From the NCBI RefSeq assembly GCF_003957515.1, contig NZ_RQXW01000007.1, forward strand, positions 173,111 through 237,110: a DNA stretch of 64,000 nucleotides, in the 5' to 3' direction. Positions 16,575 through 26,190 of the stretch are shown here, piece after piece. Position numbers and translations under genes: made by a program. Source of the DNA: Amphritea opalescens (GTDB taxonomy: Bacteria; Pseudomonadota; Gammaproteobacteria; Pseudomonadales; Balneatricaceae). Under the pieces are notes generated by a model. It was not told the origin of the DNA. It was given only the letters and a program-made list of their open reading frames with translations, and made no database searches. Positions within the stretch are counted from its first letter, which is position 1; the number at the start of each line of letters is the position of its first letter.

Positions 16575-17489
16575 TTAAGCGGATTTAATACCACTTAGAT
16601 TACGGAAGGTGATCTCTTTGGCGGTGTTAAGAAAATCGACCATAAAGTCGGCATCTTTTTGGTCGTCACGAATGGCTGCATACAGGGTACACCAAACCCC
16701 TTTTTCGCCGAGTGGACGGGAGGTGATGTAGTCCTGTTCGATATACTGATGGATCGCCCAGTTGGGTAGCGCAGAAACGCCACGACCACTGGCGACCAGT
16801 TGCATGATCATCACGGTCAGCTCTGAGGTGCGTACCTCTTCAGGTTCGACGCCAGCGGGGTCGAGGAAGTGTTTAAACACATCTAAGCGGTGCTGCTCTA
16901 CCGGATAGGTGATCAGTGTTTGATGTTCCAGATCTTCAGGCTGGATCGTTTTACGGGCGACCAGTTGATGCTGTTTACTCATGGCCAGCACGGATTCGTA
17001 AGTGAATAACGGAATATACGCGATCCCATTACGCTCTTCAGGGGCTGCGGTGATCACCAGATCAATATCGCCTCGGGCCAGTGCCGGTAGTGGTTGAAAG
17101 CTAAAGCCGGTGGTGAGATCCATTTCGACTTCCGGCCAGTTTTGGCGAAAGTGATCAATGGTGGGCATTAGCCAGTCAAAGCAGCTGTGGCATTCGATAC
17201 AGATATTCAAGCGTCCGGCTTCACCGCCAGCCAGCCGAGCAATGTCTCGCTCTGCATTGCGGATCATCGGTAATACTTCTTCTGCGAGGGTAAGAATGCG
17301 TTGCCCGGCGCTGGTAAAGCAGATCGGTTTAGTTTTGCGAATAAACAGAGAGCAATCTAGGCGGTCTTCTAGGTCTTTAATCTGATGTGAAAGCGCGGAC
17401 TGTGTTAGATGGATGCGTTCGGCAGCTTCAACCAGACTGCCCGCATCCCTCAGTGCAGAAAGGGTTTTCAGGTGTCGAAGTTCGATCAT
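16575..17489 (-). CDS. metR: LysR-family regulator MetR
   Basis: Homocysteine-responsive activator of methionine biosynthesis genes. The N-terminal winged HTH (MIELRHLKTLSALRDAGSLV, then TQSALSHQIKDLE) and the effector domain with CHSCFDWLMPTIDHFRQNWP and SGRGVSALPNWA match MetR. The frame is open to 17546, but the family begins at ATG 17489, giving 304 aa. It lies downstream of a large hairpin that separates it from argF. No metE or metH is adjacent, so its targets are outside the window. Confidence 0.88.
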   Translation of the reverse strand: MIELRHLKTLSALRDAGSLVEAAERIHLTQSALSHQIKDLEDRLDCSLFIRKTKPICFTSAGQRILTLAEEVLPMIRNAERDIARLAGGEAGRLNICIECHSCFDWLMPTIDHFRQNWPEVEMDLTTGFSFQPLPALARGDIDLVITAAPEERNGIAYIPLFTYESVLAMSKQHQLVARKTIQPEDLEHQTLITYPVEQHRLDVFKHFLDPAGVEPEEVRTSELTVMIMQLVASGRGVSALPNWAIHQYIEQDYITSRPLGEKGVWCTLYAAIRDDQKDADFMVDFLNTAKEITFRNLSGIKSA

Positions 17490-17560
17490 ACTGGCAGGCC
17501 TCAGAGTTGCTTGTGTGAACCAGAGTATAGTATGAATTGCACTCATACGGCATATTTGAA

Positions 17561-17596
17561 TGCAATAAGGCCCACCGGAAGGTGAGCCTTATTGCA
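17561..17596 (-). terminator. Large hairpin between argF and metR
   Basis: A 16-bp stem with one mismatch: TGCAATAAGGCCCACC (17561-17576) against 17581-17596, loop GGAA. It lies 45 bp past the argF stop on the - strand. The T-rich part is inside the stem rather than after it, so it could terminate argDF transcripts or protect their 3' end. Confidence 0.55.
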
Positions 17597-17640
17597 GGAG
17601 ATGCGTATTTCGCCGATTATTTACCAGCTTGTATCGCTAT

Positions 17641-18552
17641 CTAGGCGGGCTTAACCAGCAGGAATTCCAGCAGCGCTTTCTGTGCATGCAAGCGGTTTTC
17701 TGCTTCGTCAAAGACCACTGAACGTGGATCATCCATCATCTCGGCGCTGACTTCTTCGCCGCGGTGGGCTGGTAAGCAGTGCATAAATATCGCATCGGGA
17801 TCGGCTTGATCCATCAATGCAGGCGTTACCTGAAAGCCTTTGAACTCCCGTTCGCGTTCTTTCTGCTCTTCTTCTTGACCCATAGAGGCCCAGACATCGG
17901 TAACGATGAGGTGGCTACCCTTAACCGCTTCTTCCGGCGTACGGAAAATGCTGACCCGATCGCTGTTGGCCGCAACCAGTTCAGGATTGGGATCAAAGCC
18001 TTCAGGGCAGGCGATCTGCAGATTGAAGTCAAACCGTCGAGCGGCATTGATATATGAATGGCACATATTATTGCCATCACCGATCCAGCTGACCGTCTTG
18101 CCTTTAATGTCGCCGCGGTGCTCAAGGAATGTCTGCATATCCGCAAGGAGTTGGCAGGGGTGGTAGTCATCGGTCAGTGCGTTGATGACGGGCACTCGAG
18201 AGTTAGCCGCAAAGTTGGTCACAAGGTCATGTTCAAAGGTACGAATCATCACCACATCACACATGCTGGAGATAACGCGTGCACTGTCTTCAACCGGCTC
18301 GCCACGGCCCAGTTGGGTATCCCGTGAAGAGAGGAAGAGGGCATGGCCGCCTAATTGAGCCATGCCGGCTTCAAATGAAACCCGAGTGCGGGTGGATGAT
18401 TTTTCAAAAATCATCGCCATGACTTGGTTAGACAAAGGCGCGTAAATCTCGCCTTTGTTACGGATCTGTTTTAGTTCGACAGCGCGGCGAATCAGCTTGT
18501 TGAGCTCTTCGGACGATAGATCGAGTAGGGTGAGAAAATGTCGTGTAGTCAT
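17641..18552 (-). CDS. argF: Ornithine carbamoyltransferase
   Basis: Ornithine + carbamoyl phosphate to citrulline, arginine pathway, cytosolic trimer. It has SSTRTR (carbamoyl phosphate), DDYHPCQ, and [13 protein letters not shown] with the catalytic Cys. The 303 aa length fits the anabolic enzyme. Starts at ATG 18552, 42 bp after argD and probably co-transcribed with it. The two remaining steps of the pathway in this window are argD upstream and argG at 23217. Confidence 0.96.
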   Translation of the reverse strand: MTTRHFLTLLDLSSEELNKLIRRAVELKQIRNKGEIYAPLSNQVMAMIFEKSSTRTRVSFEAGMAQLGGHALFLSSRDTQLGRGEPVEDSARVISSMCDVVMIRTFEHDLVTNFAANSRVPVINALTDDYHPCQLLADMQTFLEHRGDIKGKTVSWIGDGNNMCHSYINAARRFDFNLQIACPEGFDPNPELVAANSDRVSIFRTPEEAVKGSHLIVTDVWASMGQEEEQKEREREFKGFQVTPALMDQADPDAIFMHCLPAHRGEEVSAEMMDDPRSVVFDEAENRLHAQKALLEFLLVKPA

Positions 18553-18594
18553 AATTTAGAAAACCCGCAGGAGCAGGTTTTTGCTCAGAGTCAG

Positions 18595-19779
18595 TTATTC
18601 GTCAGCCATATAGACTTTGATGATGCGGGATACGGTGTTAACCAGTAATTCCGCTTCGGTATCGCTCATAATAAGAGGTGGCAACATACGTACAACTTTA
18701 CCACCGCCGGTGATGTTGAGCAGCACCCCTTTTACTTTACAGAGAACTGCTAGCTCGGTACCGGCCTCGGTCAACTCAATGGCCAATAATAGGCCTTGAT
18801 GGCGAATTTCTTTTACATAAGAAGCGTCGCCGAGTTGGGCGCGAAAGCCCTCGGCGATCTTATCGCCTAGTTCGGCAGCGCGTTGCGCGAGTTTTTCATC
18901 GGTAATGGTATTCACCACGGCCAATGCTGCGGCGCAACAGAGCGGGTTGCCGCCATAGGTTGATCCATGATTGCCGGGAACAAAGACTTCGGCCGCTTTA
19001 CCGCGTGCAAGGCAGGCGCCGATCGGTACGCCATTGCCGAGTCCTTTCGCGGTGGTGACAACATCGGGCAGTATCCCTTTTTGCTGATAAGCAAAGTAGG
19101 TGCCGGTGCGACCGTTACCGGTTTGAACCTCATCCAGCATCAGCAGGAGATCGTTCGCATCACAGATATCCCGCAGTTGATTGAGATAATCATCCGCCGG
19201 AATAATAATGCCGCCTTCGCCTTGAATCGGCTCAACCAGAATAGCAACCACGTTGCTATTGTTGGCAATAATATTTTTAACCGCATCGACGTCATCGTAG
19301 GGGGCGCGGACAAAACCGCTAACCAAAGGTTCGAAGCCCGCTTGTGCCGAACGGTTTCCCGTAGCGCTCAGGGTCGCCATAGTGCGTCCGTGAAATGAGC
19401 CATCAAAGACAATAATGGTTGGCGTTTCGATATCTTTGGAATGACCGTATTTACGGGCGATTTTAATCGCTGCTTCGTTGGCTTCGGCGCCTGAATTACC
19501 GAAAAAGACATTGTCCATGCCGGAAATCTGAGTCAGGCGTTCTGCCAGTCGTTCTTGATTGGGGATGGTGTACAAATTAGACGTATGAATCAGATGGCTA
19601 GCTTGTTCACTGATGGCCGTCGTGACCGCCGGGTGGGCATGACCAAGACCGCAGACAGCAATACCGCTGAGGGCGTCTAGATATTTATTGCCATCTGTAT
19701 CAAACAGCCAGCAGCCTTGCCCGTGGTCAAAAGCAACGGAAAGACGCGTATAAGTATTCATAACGGGCTGTGTAGACAT
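18595..19779 (-). CDS. argD: Acetylornithine aminotransferase
   Basis: PLP-dependent transaminase for N-acetylornithine, often also acting on succinyldiaminopimelate. It shows GNSGAEANEAAIK, DEVQTGNGRTG and the PLP lysine in TTAKGLGNGVPIGA. The frame is open to 19938, but the upstream 53 residues are unlike the family; ATG 19779 (MSTQPVMNTYTRLSVAF) gives 394 aa. ATG 19761 is a second candidate. It forms a unit with argF. Confidence 0.94.
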   Translation of the reverse strand: MSTQPVMNTYTRLSVAFDHGQGCWLFDTDGNKYLDALSGIAVCGLGHAHPAVTTAISEQASHLIHTSNLYTIPNQERLAERLTQISGMDNVFFGNSGAEANEAAIKIARKYGHSKDIETPTIIVFDGSFHGRTMATLSATGNRSAQAGFEPLVSGFVRAPYDDVDAVKNIIANNSNVVAILVEPIQGEGGIIIPADDYLNQLRDICDANDLLLMLDEVQTGNGRTGTYFAYQQKGILPDVVTTAKGLGNGVPIGACLARGKAAEVFVPGNHGSTYGGNPLCCAAALAVVNTITDEKLAQRAAELGDKIAEGFRAQLGDASYVKEIRHQGLLLAIELTEAGTELAVLCKVKGVLLNITGGGKVVRMLPPLIMSDTEAELLVNTVSRIIKVYMADE

Positions 19780-20108
19780 TGAAGTCCCTCTATTAATCCC
19801 TTTATACAAGGCTAGTTGATCGTCGCTTGTATCGGGCCGCCGAACGGAAAAACCAGCAATTCTATTTACTTGCTCGTCAATAAGCAAGAATAGGCAATCA
19901 AAGATGAAATCACTTGAGATTAAATGAGCCGACCCCATATAGATGGATATGACGTTTTTCTAATCAGCGTTTATGATCATGACGACGAGTGTTGTTGATT
20001 ATTTTTACGCAATACCTGAGTAAATTGATCGGGTTTATGCTAGGATTTCTTCATCAAATATTGATTAATGCCAGAGATCTGGCGACCAGTTAAAGCATAG
20101 GTAAGTTT
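19780..20108. other. Divergent promoter region argD/grxD
   Basis: About 330 bp of AT-rich DNA between argD and grxD. It holds a small inverted repeat, CTTGCT and AGCAAG, near 19870-19890. I see no clear ArgR box, RNA gene or coding frame. Confidence 0.35.
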
Positions 20109-20444
20109 ATGAGCGTTGTAGATACGATTAAAGAGCAACTTGAAGCCAATGATATCCTTTTATACATGAAGGGTACGCCACGTTTTCCACAGTGCGGATT
20201 TTCATCCCGTGCGTCTGAAGCGATCATGTCCTGTGGCGCTCGTTTTGCATTTGTGAATATTCTGGAAAGCCCTGAAATTCGTGCCGAGCTGCCTAAATAT
20301 GCTAATTGGCCTACTTTTCCACAGCTGTGGATTAAAGGTGAGTTAGTCGGCGGTTGTGACATCATCGCTGAGATGGCGGCTAATGGTGAGCTAAAAGAGC
20401 TGATCGATTCGGTTGTCGTTGACGACGATTCTGCTGCCAACTAA
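20109..20444 (+). CDS. grxD: Monothiol glutaredoxin GrxD
   Basis: CGFS-type glutaredoxin that binds and transfers [2Fe-2S] clusters. It has MKGTPRFPQCGFSSRASE (CGFS near residues 30-33), the WPTFPQLWIKGELVGGCDI block for glutathione binding, and an acidic C-terminus. The 111 aa length is normal. Starts at ATG 20109 and ends at a perfect hairpin. It neighbours peroxiredoxin and rnt in an order that resembles Pseudomonas. Confidence 0.96.
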   Translation: MSVVDTIKEQLEANDILLYMKGTPRFPQCGFSSRASEAIMSCGARFAFVNILESPEIRAELPKYANWPTFPQLWIKGELVGGCDIIAEMAANGELKELIDSVVVDDDSAAN

Positions 20445-20457
20445 AACGGGCGATCCG

Positions 20458-20491
20458 TATTCAGAACACCTTCTCTGAGGTGTTCTGAATA
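20458..20491 (+). terminator. Perfect 14-bp hairpin after grxD
   Basis: TATTCAGAACACCT and its exact complement around a TCTCTG loop, 14 bp after the grxD stop. Only a weak T run (TTTT) comes later. Confidence 0.65.
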
Positions 20492-20591
20492 GGCAGATGT
20501 TTTGATAGTCGCAGTTTATCGTGAGCATAGTTGTCTTTTATTAGTGTTCTATGGCGACTCACACTAAGCTGTCTCTACTTTTAATTTTTCA

Positions 20592-20620
20592 CATTATGTA
20601 AATATTTTATTTACATAATG
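20592..20620. promoter_or_regulatory. 12-bp perfect inverted repeat upstream of peroxiredoxin
   Basis: CATTATGTAAAT (20592-20603) and ATTTACATAATG (20609-20620) flank ATTTT, ending 33 bp before the peroxiredoxin ATG. Position and symmetry suggest an operator or a 5'-UTR hairpin. It does not look like the ATAG-N7-CTAT OxyR pattern. The regulator is unknown. Confidence 0.5.
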
Positions 20621-20653
20621 GTTCAACACACTATTTAACCATGGAGATATAAA

Positions 20654-21256
20654 ATGGGCGTATTAGTAGGTAAGCAAGCTCCGGATTTCACGGCTGCAGC
20701 GGTTCTGGGTAACGGCGATATCGTTGACTCTTTCACGCTGTCTGACGCCATTAAAGGTAAGAAGGCTGTTGTATTCTTCTACCCACTGGATTTCACCTTC
20801 GTTTGTCCATCTGAGCTGCTGGCTTTTGATCACCGTATCGAAGAGTTCACAAAGCGCAATGTTGAAGTGATTGGTGTTTCTATCGATTCTCACTTCTCTC
20901 ACAATGCATGGCGTAATACCCCTGTTGATCAGGGTGGTATTGGTCCAGTTAAATATACACTGGTTGCTGATATGACTCACAGCATCTGCCAGTCTTATGA
21001 TGTTGAATCTGAAGGCGGTATGGCTTTCCGTGGTTCTTTCCTGATTGATGAAGATGGTCTGGTTCGTCACCAAGTTGTTAACGATCTGCCACTGGGTCGT
21101 AACGTTGATGAAATGCTGCGTATGGTTGATGCTCTGGCATTCCACCAGAAAAATGGTGAAGTATGTCCAGCAGGCTGGACTGAAGGCGACAAAGGTATGG
21201 ACGCATCTCCTGCAGGCGTTGCCGCTTACCTGAGCGAAAATGCTGACACTCTGTAA
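20654..21256 (+). CDS. Typical 2-Cys peroxiredoxin (Prx1/AhpC group)
   Basis: Thiol peroxidase reducing H2O2 and organic peroxides. The peroxidatic cysteine is C51 in FTFVCPSE and the resolving cysteine C171 in GEVCPAGW. GGIG at 94-97 matches the GGLG position of sensitive Prx, but the C-terminal YF pair is missing (ends SENADTL), so resistance to over-oxidation is likely. C112 is an extra cysteine. No AhpF is adjacent; thioredoxin or a glutaredoxin is the likely reductant. GGAGA precedes ATG 20654, and codon use looks that of a highly expressed gene. Confidence 0.94.
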   Translation: MGVLVGKQAPDFTAAAVLGNGDIVDSFTLSDAIKGKKAVVFFYPLDFTFVCPSELLAFDHRIEEFTKRNVEVIGVSIDSHFSHNAWRNTPVDQGGIGPVKYTLVADMTHSICQSYDVESEGGMAFRGSFLIDEDGLVRHQVVNDLPLGRNVDEMLRMVDALAFHQKNGEVCPAGWTEGDKGMDASPAGVAAYLSENADTL

Positions 21257-21283
21257 TATTTAGCACCTAGTGCTAAAACTTAA

Positions 21284-21308
21284 AACGCGCCTAAGGGCGC
21301 GTTTTTTT
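21284..21308 (+). terminator. Terminator of peroxiredoxin gene
   Basis: AACGCGCC and GGCGCGTT around TAAG, followed by seven T. A small inverted repeat TAGCAC-CTA-GTGCTA precedes it at 21261-21275. Confidence 0.88.
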
Positions 21309-21369
21309 ATGGCTTGCGTTTAACGCTGGATAATAGACGATAAGCCTTGATTACCCAGCATTAAGCTGA

Positions 21370-22020
21370 TTATTCGAAGCGTGATTCTGCCATCTGCCAG
21401 CCGCCGAGGTCTTTCCAGCGATTAACGATTGTGCAGAAGAGCTCAGCTGTTTTCATCGTATCGTACAGCGCAGAGTGAGCCTGCTTACCATCAAAATCGA
21501 TATCGGCCAGTTCACAGGATTTAGCCAGTACCGTATGGCCAAAAGCTAAACCGGCGAGTGTCGCGGTATCGAAGGTGGAGAATGGGTGGAAAGGGTTACG
21601 TTTGATATCGCAACGTTCCGCCGCAGCGGTGACAAAGCCGTGATCGAAAGAGGCGTTGTGACCCACTAAGATGGCACGTTTACAGCTGTGCGACTTAACG
21701 GCTTTGCGAATCGGCTTGAAGATCTTCTCCATCGCTTCGGCTTCAGCAATGGCGCCACGCAACGGGTTAAACGGATCGATACCGGTGAAATCTAGGGCGG
21801 CCTGTTCGAGATTGGCGCCTTCGAAGGGTTCGACATTATATTCATAGCTTTCGTCGATCAGCATGTTGCCATCATCATCCATGGTGAGGGTGACGGCTGC
21901 GATCTCCAGCAGGGCATCGGTTTGGGAATTAAATCCGGCGGTTTCCACGTCGATAACAACGGGCAGATAGCCACGAAAACGATTCGACATAGGGTGCTGG
22001 TACTGAGCGCTTCTGTTCAA
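21370..22020 (-). CDS. rnt: Ribonuclease T
   Basis: DEDD-family 3'-5' exoribonuclease maturing tRNA and other stable RNA 3' ends. DVETAGFN holds the first Asp/Glu pair, and [10 protein letters not shown] and [14 protein letters not shown] hold the rest of the DEDDh site. TTG 22020 is chosen because AAGGA lies six bases upstream, and the extra residues before [13 protein letters not shown] parallel the extension I recall in Pseudomonas RNase T. ATG 21990 is the alternative and has no ribosome site. Convergent with peroxiredoxin. In Pseudomonas pyrC lies between rnt and motY; here it is absent. Confidence 0.93.
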   Translation of the reverse strand: MNRSAQYQHPMSNRFRGYLPVVIDVETAGFNSQTDALLEIAAVTLTMDDDGNMLIDESYEYNVEPFEGANLEQAALDFTGIDPFNPLRGAIAEAEAMEKIFKPIRKAVKSHSCKRAILVGHNASFDHGFVTAAAERCDIKRNPFHPFSTFDTATLAGLAFGHTVLAKSCELADIDFDGKQAHSALYDTMKTAELFCTIVNRWKDLGGWQMAESRFE

Positions 22021-22219
22021 TGCATATCCTTAATGGCTGATTTCGACAGCCTAGGTTGGTAATTAGCTATGCTTAGTGTAAAGACTTGCTCTGGTTTTCA
22101 CAAATAACTCTGTAGTTCTTCGTTACACCATTGTTAGGGTGATAAACTAAAGCTCTTTTGACGGTGGCCGATATAGGAGATCAGCTAAGCCTCATAACCT
22201 TTCTGGATTCCGGTTGTCT

Positions 22220-23068
22220 ATGCGTGTAACTATCTTATCTCTTCTATTTATGTTCTCTCTGCCGGTGTTCGCGGTAGGTTATTCTGCATCTATTGAGCAG
22301 TCTAAGTGGGAGCTGGAAGCGTCTAAATTTAGTTGTCGTTTATCGCAGCGAATTCCGCTATTTGGGGATGGTGAATTTAATCAAGAGGCCGGTGAAACGG
22401 TTCGCTTTACGCTAAAACCCCTGCAAGGGCATGGGCTGAAAGGGCAGGTGCGAATATTGGAAGGCGCGTCACCTTGGCAGCCCGGTATTGCGCCGCGCCA
22501 AATAGGTGAGGTTAAGTTTGCGTCAAACGGCACTATATCGGTGCCTACCGGTTATTCGCAGCAGATGTTAGGCAGTCTTTTTCGCGGACGCATGCCGACC
22601 TTCTTGGCGCAGAACTGGGCTGATACCGGTGAGTCTGTGCGTATCGCGCTGTCAGCCGCTAATTTTCCACCTGCCTATGCCGCCTATACCGACTGTGTAT
22701 CCGACCTGTTGCCGGTGAATTACCGGCAGATAGCCCGAACTGCGGTACTGTTTCCTTCGGCGCAATGGCAGTTATCGGATTCCACGAAAGAACGTCTCGA
22801 TCTAATCGCTATTTATGTAAACAACGATGACTCGGTGAAGTCTGTCTTTGTGGATGGACACTCCGATGCACAGGGTCGACGGCTGGCTAACCGCGATCTG
22901 TCGAAAAAACGGGCGGAAGCGGTGACTGCTTATCTGGAGAAAAAAGGCGTTAGCGCTGATCGTATTACCACCCGCTACCATGGCGAACGCTATCCGGTAG
23001 CCCAGAAAAATGATCGTCAGACCCGCGACCGCAGTCGACGAGTCACCATTCGTTTAGATCGTAATTAA
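22220..23068 (+). CDS. motY: MotY, sodium-driven flagellar motor T-ring protein
   Basis: A 282 aa periplasmic protein. Signal peptide residues 1-19 (TILSLLFMFSLPVFA), then the MotY N-terminal domain (YSASIEQSKWELEASKFSC, later RIPLFGDGEF) and a C-terminal OmpA-like peptidoglycan-binding domain (VDGHSDAQGRRLANRDLSKK, ending RDRSRRVTIRLDRN). MotY forms the T ring with MotX and anchors PomAB/MotAB stators in Na+-driven motors. ATG 22220 is taken; TTG 22214 is in frame two codons earlier. It is monocistronic between rnt and argG. Confidence 0.9.
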   Translation: MRVTILSLLFMFSLPVFAVGYSASIEQSKWELEASKFSCRLSQRIPLFGDGEFNQEAGETVRFTLKPLQGHGLKGQVRILEGASPWQPGIAPRQIGEVKFASNGTISVPTGYSQQMLGSLFRGRMPTFLAQNWADTGESVRIALSAANFPPAYAAYTDCVSDLLPVNYRQIARTAVLFPSAQWQLSDSTKERLDLIAIYVNNDDSVKSVFVDGHSDAQGRRLANRDLSKKRAEAVTAYLEKKGVSADRITTRYHGERYPVAQKNDRQTRDRSRRVTIRLDRN

Positions 23069-23216
23069 ATGGCAGTCCATTGATGCCGTGTTGATCATTA
23101 TATGGCCCTGTTTCTCTGCTGTAATCATGGTACAATTGCGCCCTTTCCTTTTTTAGGTACCCGTTAGAGACAACGATGCTCTTTAATGGGCTGATTTACG
23201 TTGGAGCCTCTCTATT

Positions 23217-24443
23217 ATGTCCGATATCAAAAAGGTTGTGCTGGCCTATTCCGGCGGCCTTGATACTTCTGTAATCGTTCGTTGGTTACAAGATACTTAT
23301 AACTGTGAAGTGGTTACCTTTACGGCTGACTTAGGTCAGGGTGAAGAGGTTGAACCTGCACGCGCCAAAGCGGAAGCGCTGGGCGTTAAAGAGATCTATA
23401 TTGAAGATCTGCGTGAAGAGTTTGTCCGTGACTTTGTTTTCCCTATGTTCCGTGCCAATACGATTTACGAAGGTGAGTACCTGCTGGGTACCTCGATTGC
23501 CCGTCCGCTGATTGCTAAGCGCTTGATCGAGATTGCTAATGAAACCGGTGCCGATGCGATCTCTCATGGCGCAACAGGTAAAGGTAATGATCAGGTACGT
23601 TTCGAGTTGGGTGCATATGCACTGAAACCTGGCGTACAGGTAATAGCGCCTTGGCGTGAGTGGGATCTGACATCCCGCGAAACCCTGATGAATTACTGTA
23701 AAGAGCACAATATCCCAGTTGATTTCTCTAGCAATAAGAAGAAATCACCTTACTCTATGGATGCTAACCTACTGCACATCTCTTACGAGGGTGACATTCT
23801 GGAAGATCCATGGGCTGAAGCTGAAGCGGATATGTGGCGTTGGTCTGTATCCCCTGAGGAAGCACCGGATGAGGCGACTTATCTTGAGCTGACTTATGAT
23901 AAGGGTGATATTGTTGCGATCGACGGCAAAGAGATGAGCCCAGCAACCGTACTGGAATACCTAAACAAAGTCGGCGGTGAAAACGGCATCGGTCGTTTGG
24001 ATATCGTTGAGAACCGCTTTGTTGGTATGAAGTCACGCGGTTGTTACGAGACTCCGGGGGGCACCATTATGTTGCGTGCACACCGGGCGATAGAATCCAT
24101 TACGCTTGACCGTGAAGTCACTCACCTGAAAGATGAGTTGATGCCACGTTATGCTAAGACTATCTACAACGGTTTCTGGTGGTCTGAAGAGCGTAAAATG
24201 ATGCAACAGATGATCGATTTCTCTCAGCGTAATGTGAACGGTGATGTTCGCCTTAAGCTTTATAAGGGTAACGTCATTGTTGTGGGTCGTCGTTCTGAAA
24301 ACAGCTTGTTTGATGAGAGTATCGCTACTTTTGAAGATGATGCAGGCTCTTACGATCAGAAAGATGCAGCTGGCTTTATCAAGCTGAATGCCTTGCGGAT
24401 GCGTATTGCAGCCAGCAAAGGACGTGATCTGCTTAATGATTAA
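23217..24443 (+). CDS. argG: Argininosuccinate synthase
   Basis: Citrulline + aspartate + ATP to argininosuccinate. It has the ATP-binding SGGLDTS near residues 13-19, [12 protein letters not shown] (about 122-133), and [20 protein letters not shown]. The 408 aa length fits the short bacterial form. Starts at ATG 23217 and ends at a strong terminator. Near motY as in Pseudomonas. Confidence 0.97.
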   Translation: MSDIKKVVLAYSGGLDTSVIVRWLQDTYNCEVVTFTADLGQGEEVEPARAKAEALGVKEIYIEDLREEFVRDFVFPMFRANTIYEGEYLLGTSIARPLIAKRLIEIANETGADAISHGATGKGNDQVRFELGAYALKPGVQVIAPWREWDLTSRETLMNYCKEHNIPVDFSSNKKKSPYSMDANLLHISYEGDILEDPWAEAEADMWRWSVSPEEAPDEATYLELTYDKGDIVAIDGKEMSPATVLEYLNKVGGENGIGRLDIVENRFVGMKSRGCYETPGGTIMLRAHRAIESITLDREVTHLKDELMPRYAKTIYNGFWWSEERKMMQQMIDFSQRNVNGDVRLKLYKGNVIVVGRRSENSLFDESIATFEDDAGSYDQKDAAGFIKLNALRMRIAASKGRDLLND

Positions 24444-24457
24444 GCGGTTTTAATTGG

Positions 24458-24494
24458 AAAAGCCCCGATATGGTACCCATATCGGGGCTTTTTT
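24458..24494 (+). terminator. Terminator of argG
   Basis: A 15-bp perfect stem, AAAAGCCCCGATATG (24458-24472) with its complement at 24478-24492, loop GTACC, running into a T6 tract. Confidence 0.93.
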
Positions 24495-24565
24495 ATGTCC
24501 GCTACTCTTTGATAGTTGTCTGATTTATATGATACTTTGATAAATTCTATTCTGATGTAAAGCCT

Positions 24566-26155
24566 ATGGAAATCAGTTACTCAAATAAAAAAGTACTGAT
24601 TGTTGATAACCGCCTAGAAGATCTTGCCGAGTTGAAGATGATTCTGGGCAACATGGGTGTGTCTGACATTCAGGTGGCCTCATCGGTCAATATGGCGTTG
24701 GCGCTGTTGCGCGAGACGGCATATGACCTCTGTTTTGTTGTCTTCGATTTAGGAAAAGGTAGCAAGAATGGACTGCAGTTGATTCAAGAGGCGACCGCTG
24801 AACGAATCCGTCAATTCTCGACTATTTTTACCCTTGTGGTTGATCCTGATCGCTCTAAGTTGCTGTTTGGCTCTCTCGATAGTTCGCCCGATACCTATAT
24901 TTCCAAACCCTATTCTGAACCGAGAGTCCGTTTTCGGTTAGAGAAAATCATGCGGGTCAAACAGGTTATACAGCCATTGGATGCGCTGCTCGATCAGGGG
25001 CGGTTTCAAGATGCGTTGCAGATGTGCCCCCAGTTAATACAGAACTATCCGGCGTTAAAGCTTTACGTTAATCGGTTTCGAGGGATTATCCTGCTGCAAG
25101 AAGGCTTGTTTAATAAAGCGGGGCAGTTGTTCAGCTCGATCGTAACGCAGCGGGATCAGCCTTGGGCACGAGTCGGTTTAGGGGCGGCGTTGTGTCATCA
25201 GGGGGATTATCTGAATGCGCGTCAGGTGTTGCAGCATGTTATTGATGAATCTCATTTCTGTGTAGAAGCCTATACCTGGTTGGCGCGAACCTTTCGCTCA
25301 CTAGGCGAGCGTGGTGAGGCGATCAGCTTATTGCGTAAGGCGGTTATGCTGCAGCCCACGGTACCTGAATTGCTTGGTACCCTAGGAAGCCTGGCGGCCC
25401 AAAATAAGGAATGGAATGTCGCGGTGGAGGCTTATAGTCAGGCGATACTATATGCCCGACAAAGCTGCTTCCAGTCGGAAGATTACTATTTCAGTTTGGT
25501 GGCGGCGCAACTGGCGCGGGATAGCTTTGATCGCGACGTCGAAGAGAGTGCCATCAGAACCCTGGAAGATGTGATTCAGGCGTTTCCCAATGCTGCCATT
25601 GTGCAGTTTAAATCGCGCTTAATGGTGGCGCAGGTGTATCGTCGCGCCGGTGCGCAAGACCGAGCGGATTTAGCTGCCCGCAATGCCTTCGATCTGTTCT
25701 GCGAACTGGAGTTAACGGAAAAGGCGGAGTGGGTCGAATTCTTTCTAGAGGGCATGGAAGGGATGGCGGTGGAGGCCGATGCTCAAGCATTAAAGCAGCG
25801 TGTTAATCGCGATAGTGCTTCCCTTGAGTGGGGACGGTTGAATCTTCAAGGGATGTTAGCTTATCGCAAGAAAAATTATGCTAAATCGTTGGGTTTTTTT
25901 GTGCAGGCCGATGGTATTTTACCCGCGAATCCTAGTTTGACACTGAACTTGGTTCAAGCGGCATTGGAGCAGGCGCGTACCCCAGGTGAAGAGCGCTTCG
26001 AGCTACTGTTGCGCTGTGATAATGCCCTTTATGATATTAACTATGGTGCGCTGAGCCTGCGTCAACAAAAACGATTTCTGTCGTTGTCGGAACGCTGTGC
26101 CGATATGGTTCGGATGATGGCGGAAGGGAAAAGAAAAGTAGAAGAAAGTGTTTGA
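24566..26155 (+). CDS. Response-regulator receiver domain fused to TPR repeats
   Basis: A 529 aa soluble protein. The receiver domain spans residues about 8-125: D14 in VDN, candidate phosphoacceptor D61 in VVFDLGKG, and K114 in YISKPYSEP. The acid pocket is reduced (VDN rather than VDD), so phosphorylation may be weak. From about 150 to 490 it is alpha-helical with TPR-like units, for example ARVGLGAALCHQGDYLNARQ and GEAISLLRKAVMLQPTVPEL. No output DNA-binding or enzymatic domain is present, so it likely works through protein contacts. No kinase is adjacent. Starts at ATG 24566. Confidence 0.82.
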   Translation: MEISYSNKKVLIVDNRLEDLAELKMILGNMGVSDIQVASSVNMALALLRETAYDLCFVVFDLGKGSKNGLQLIQEATAERIRQFSTIFTLVVDPDRSKLLFGSLDSSPDTYISKPYSEPRVRFRLEKIMRVKQVIQPLDALLDQGRFQDALQMCPQLIQNYPALKLYVNRFRGIILLQEGLFNKAGQLFSSIVTQRDQPWARVGLGAALCHQGDYLNARQVLQHVIDESHFCVEAYTWLARTFRSLGERGEAISLLRKAVMLQPTVPELLGTLGSLAAQNKEWNVAVEAYSQAILYARQSCFQSEDYYFSLVAAQLARDSFDRDVEESAIRTLEDVIQAFPNAAIVQFKSRLMVAQVYRRAGAQDRADLAARNAFDLFCELELTEKAEWVEFFLEGMEGMAVEADAQALKQRVNRDSASLEWGRLNLQGMLAYRKKNYAKSLGFFVQADGILPANPSLTLNLVQAALEQARTPGEERFELLLRCDNALYDINYGALSLRQQKRFLSLSERCADMVRMMAEGKRKVEESV

Positions 26156-26190
26156 TGCCGGCAATCTATACCGGCGTTGCGCTGCTGTTT

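Noticed and set aside
20663..21145. 160-codon open frame antisense to peroxiredoxin
   Set aside because: A shadow caused by the biased codon use of the highly expressed peroxiredoxin gene.
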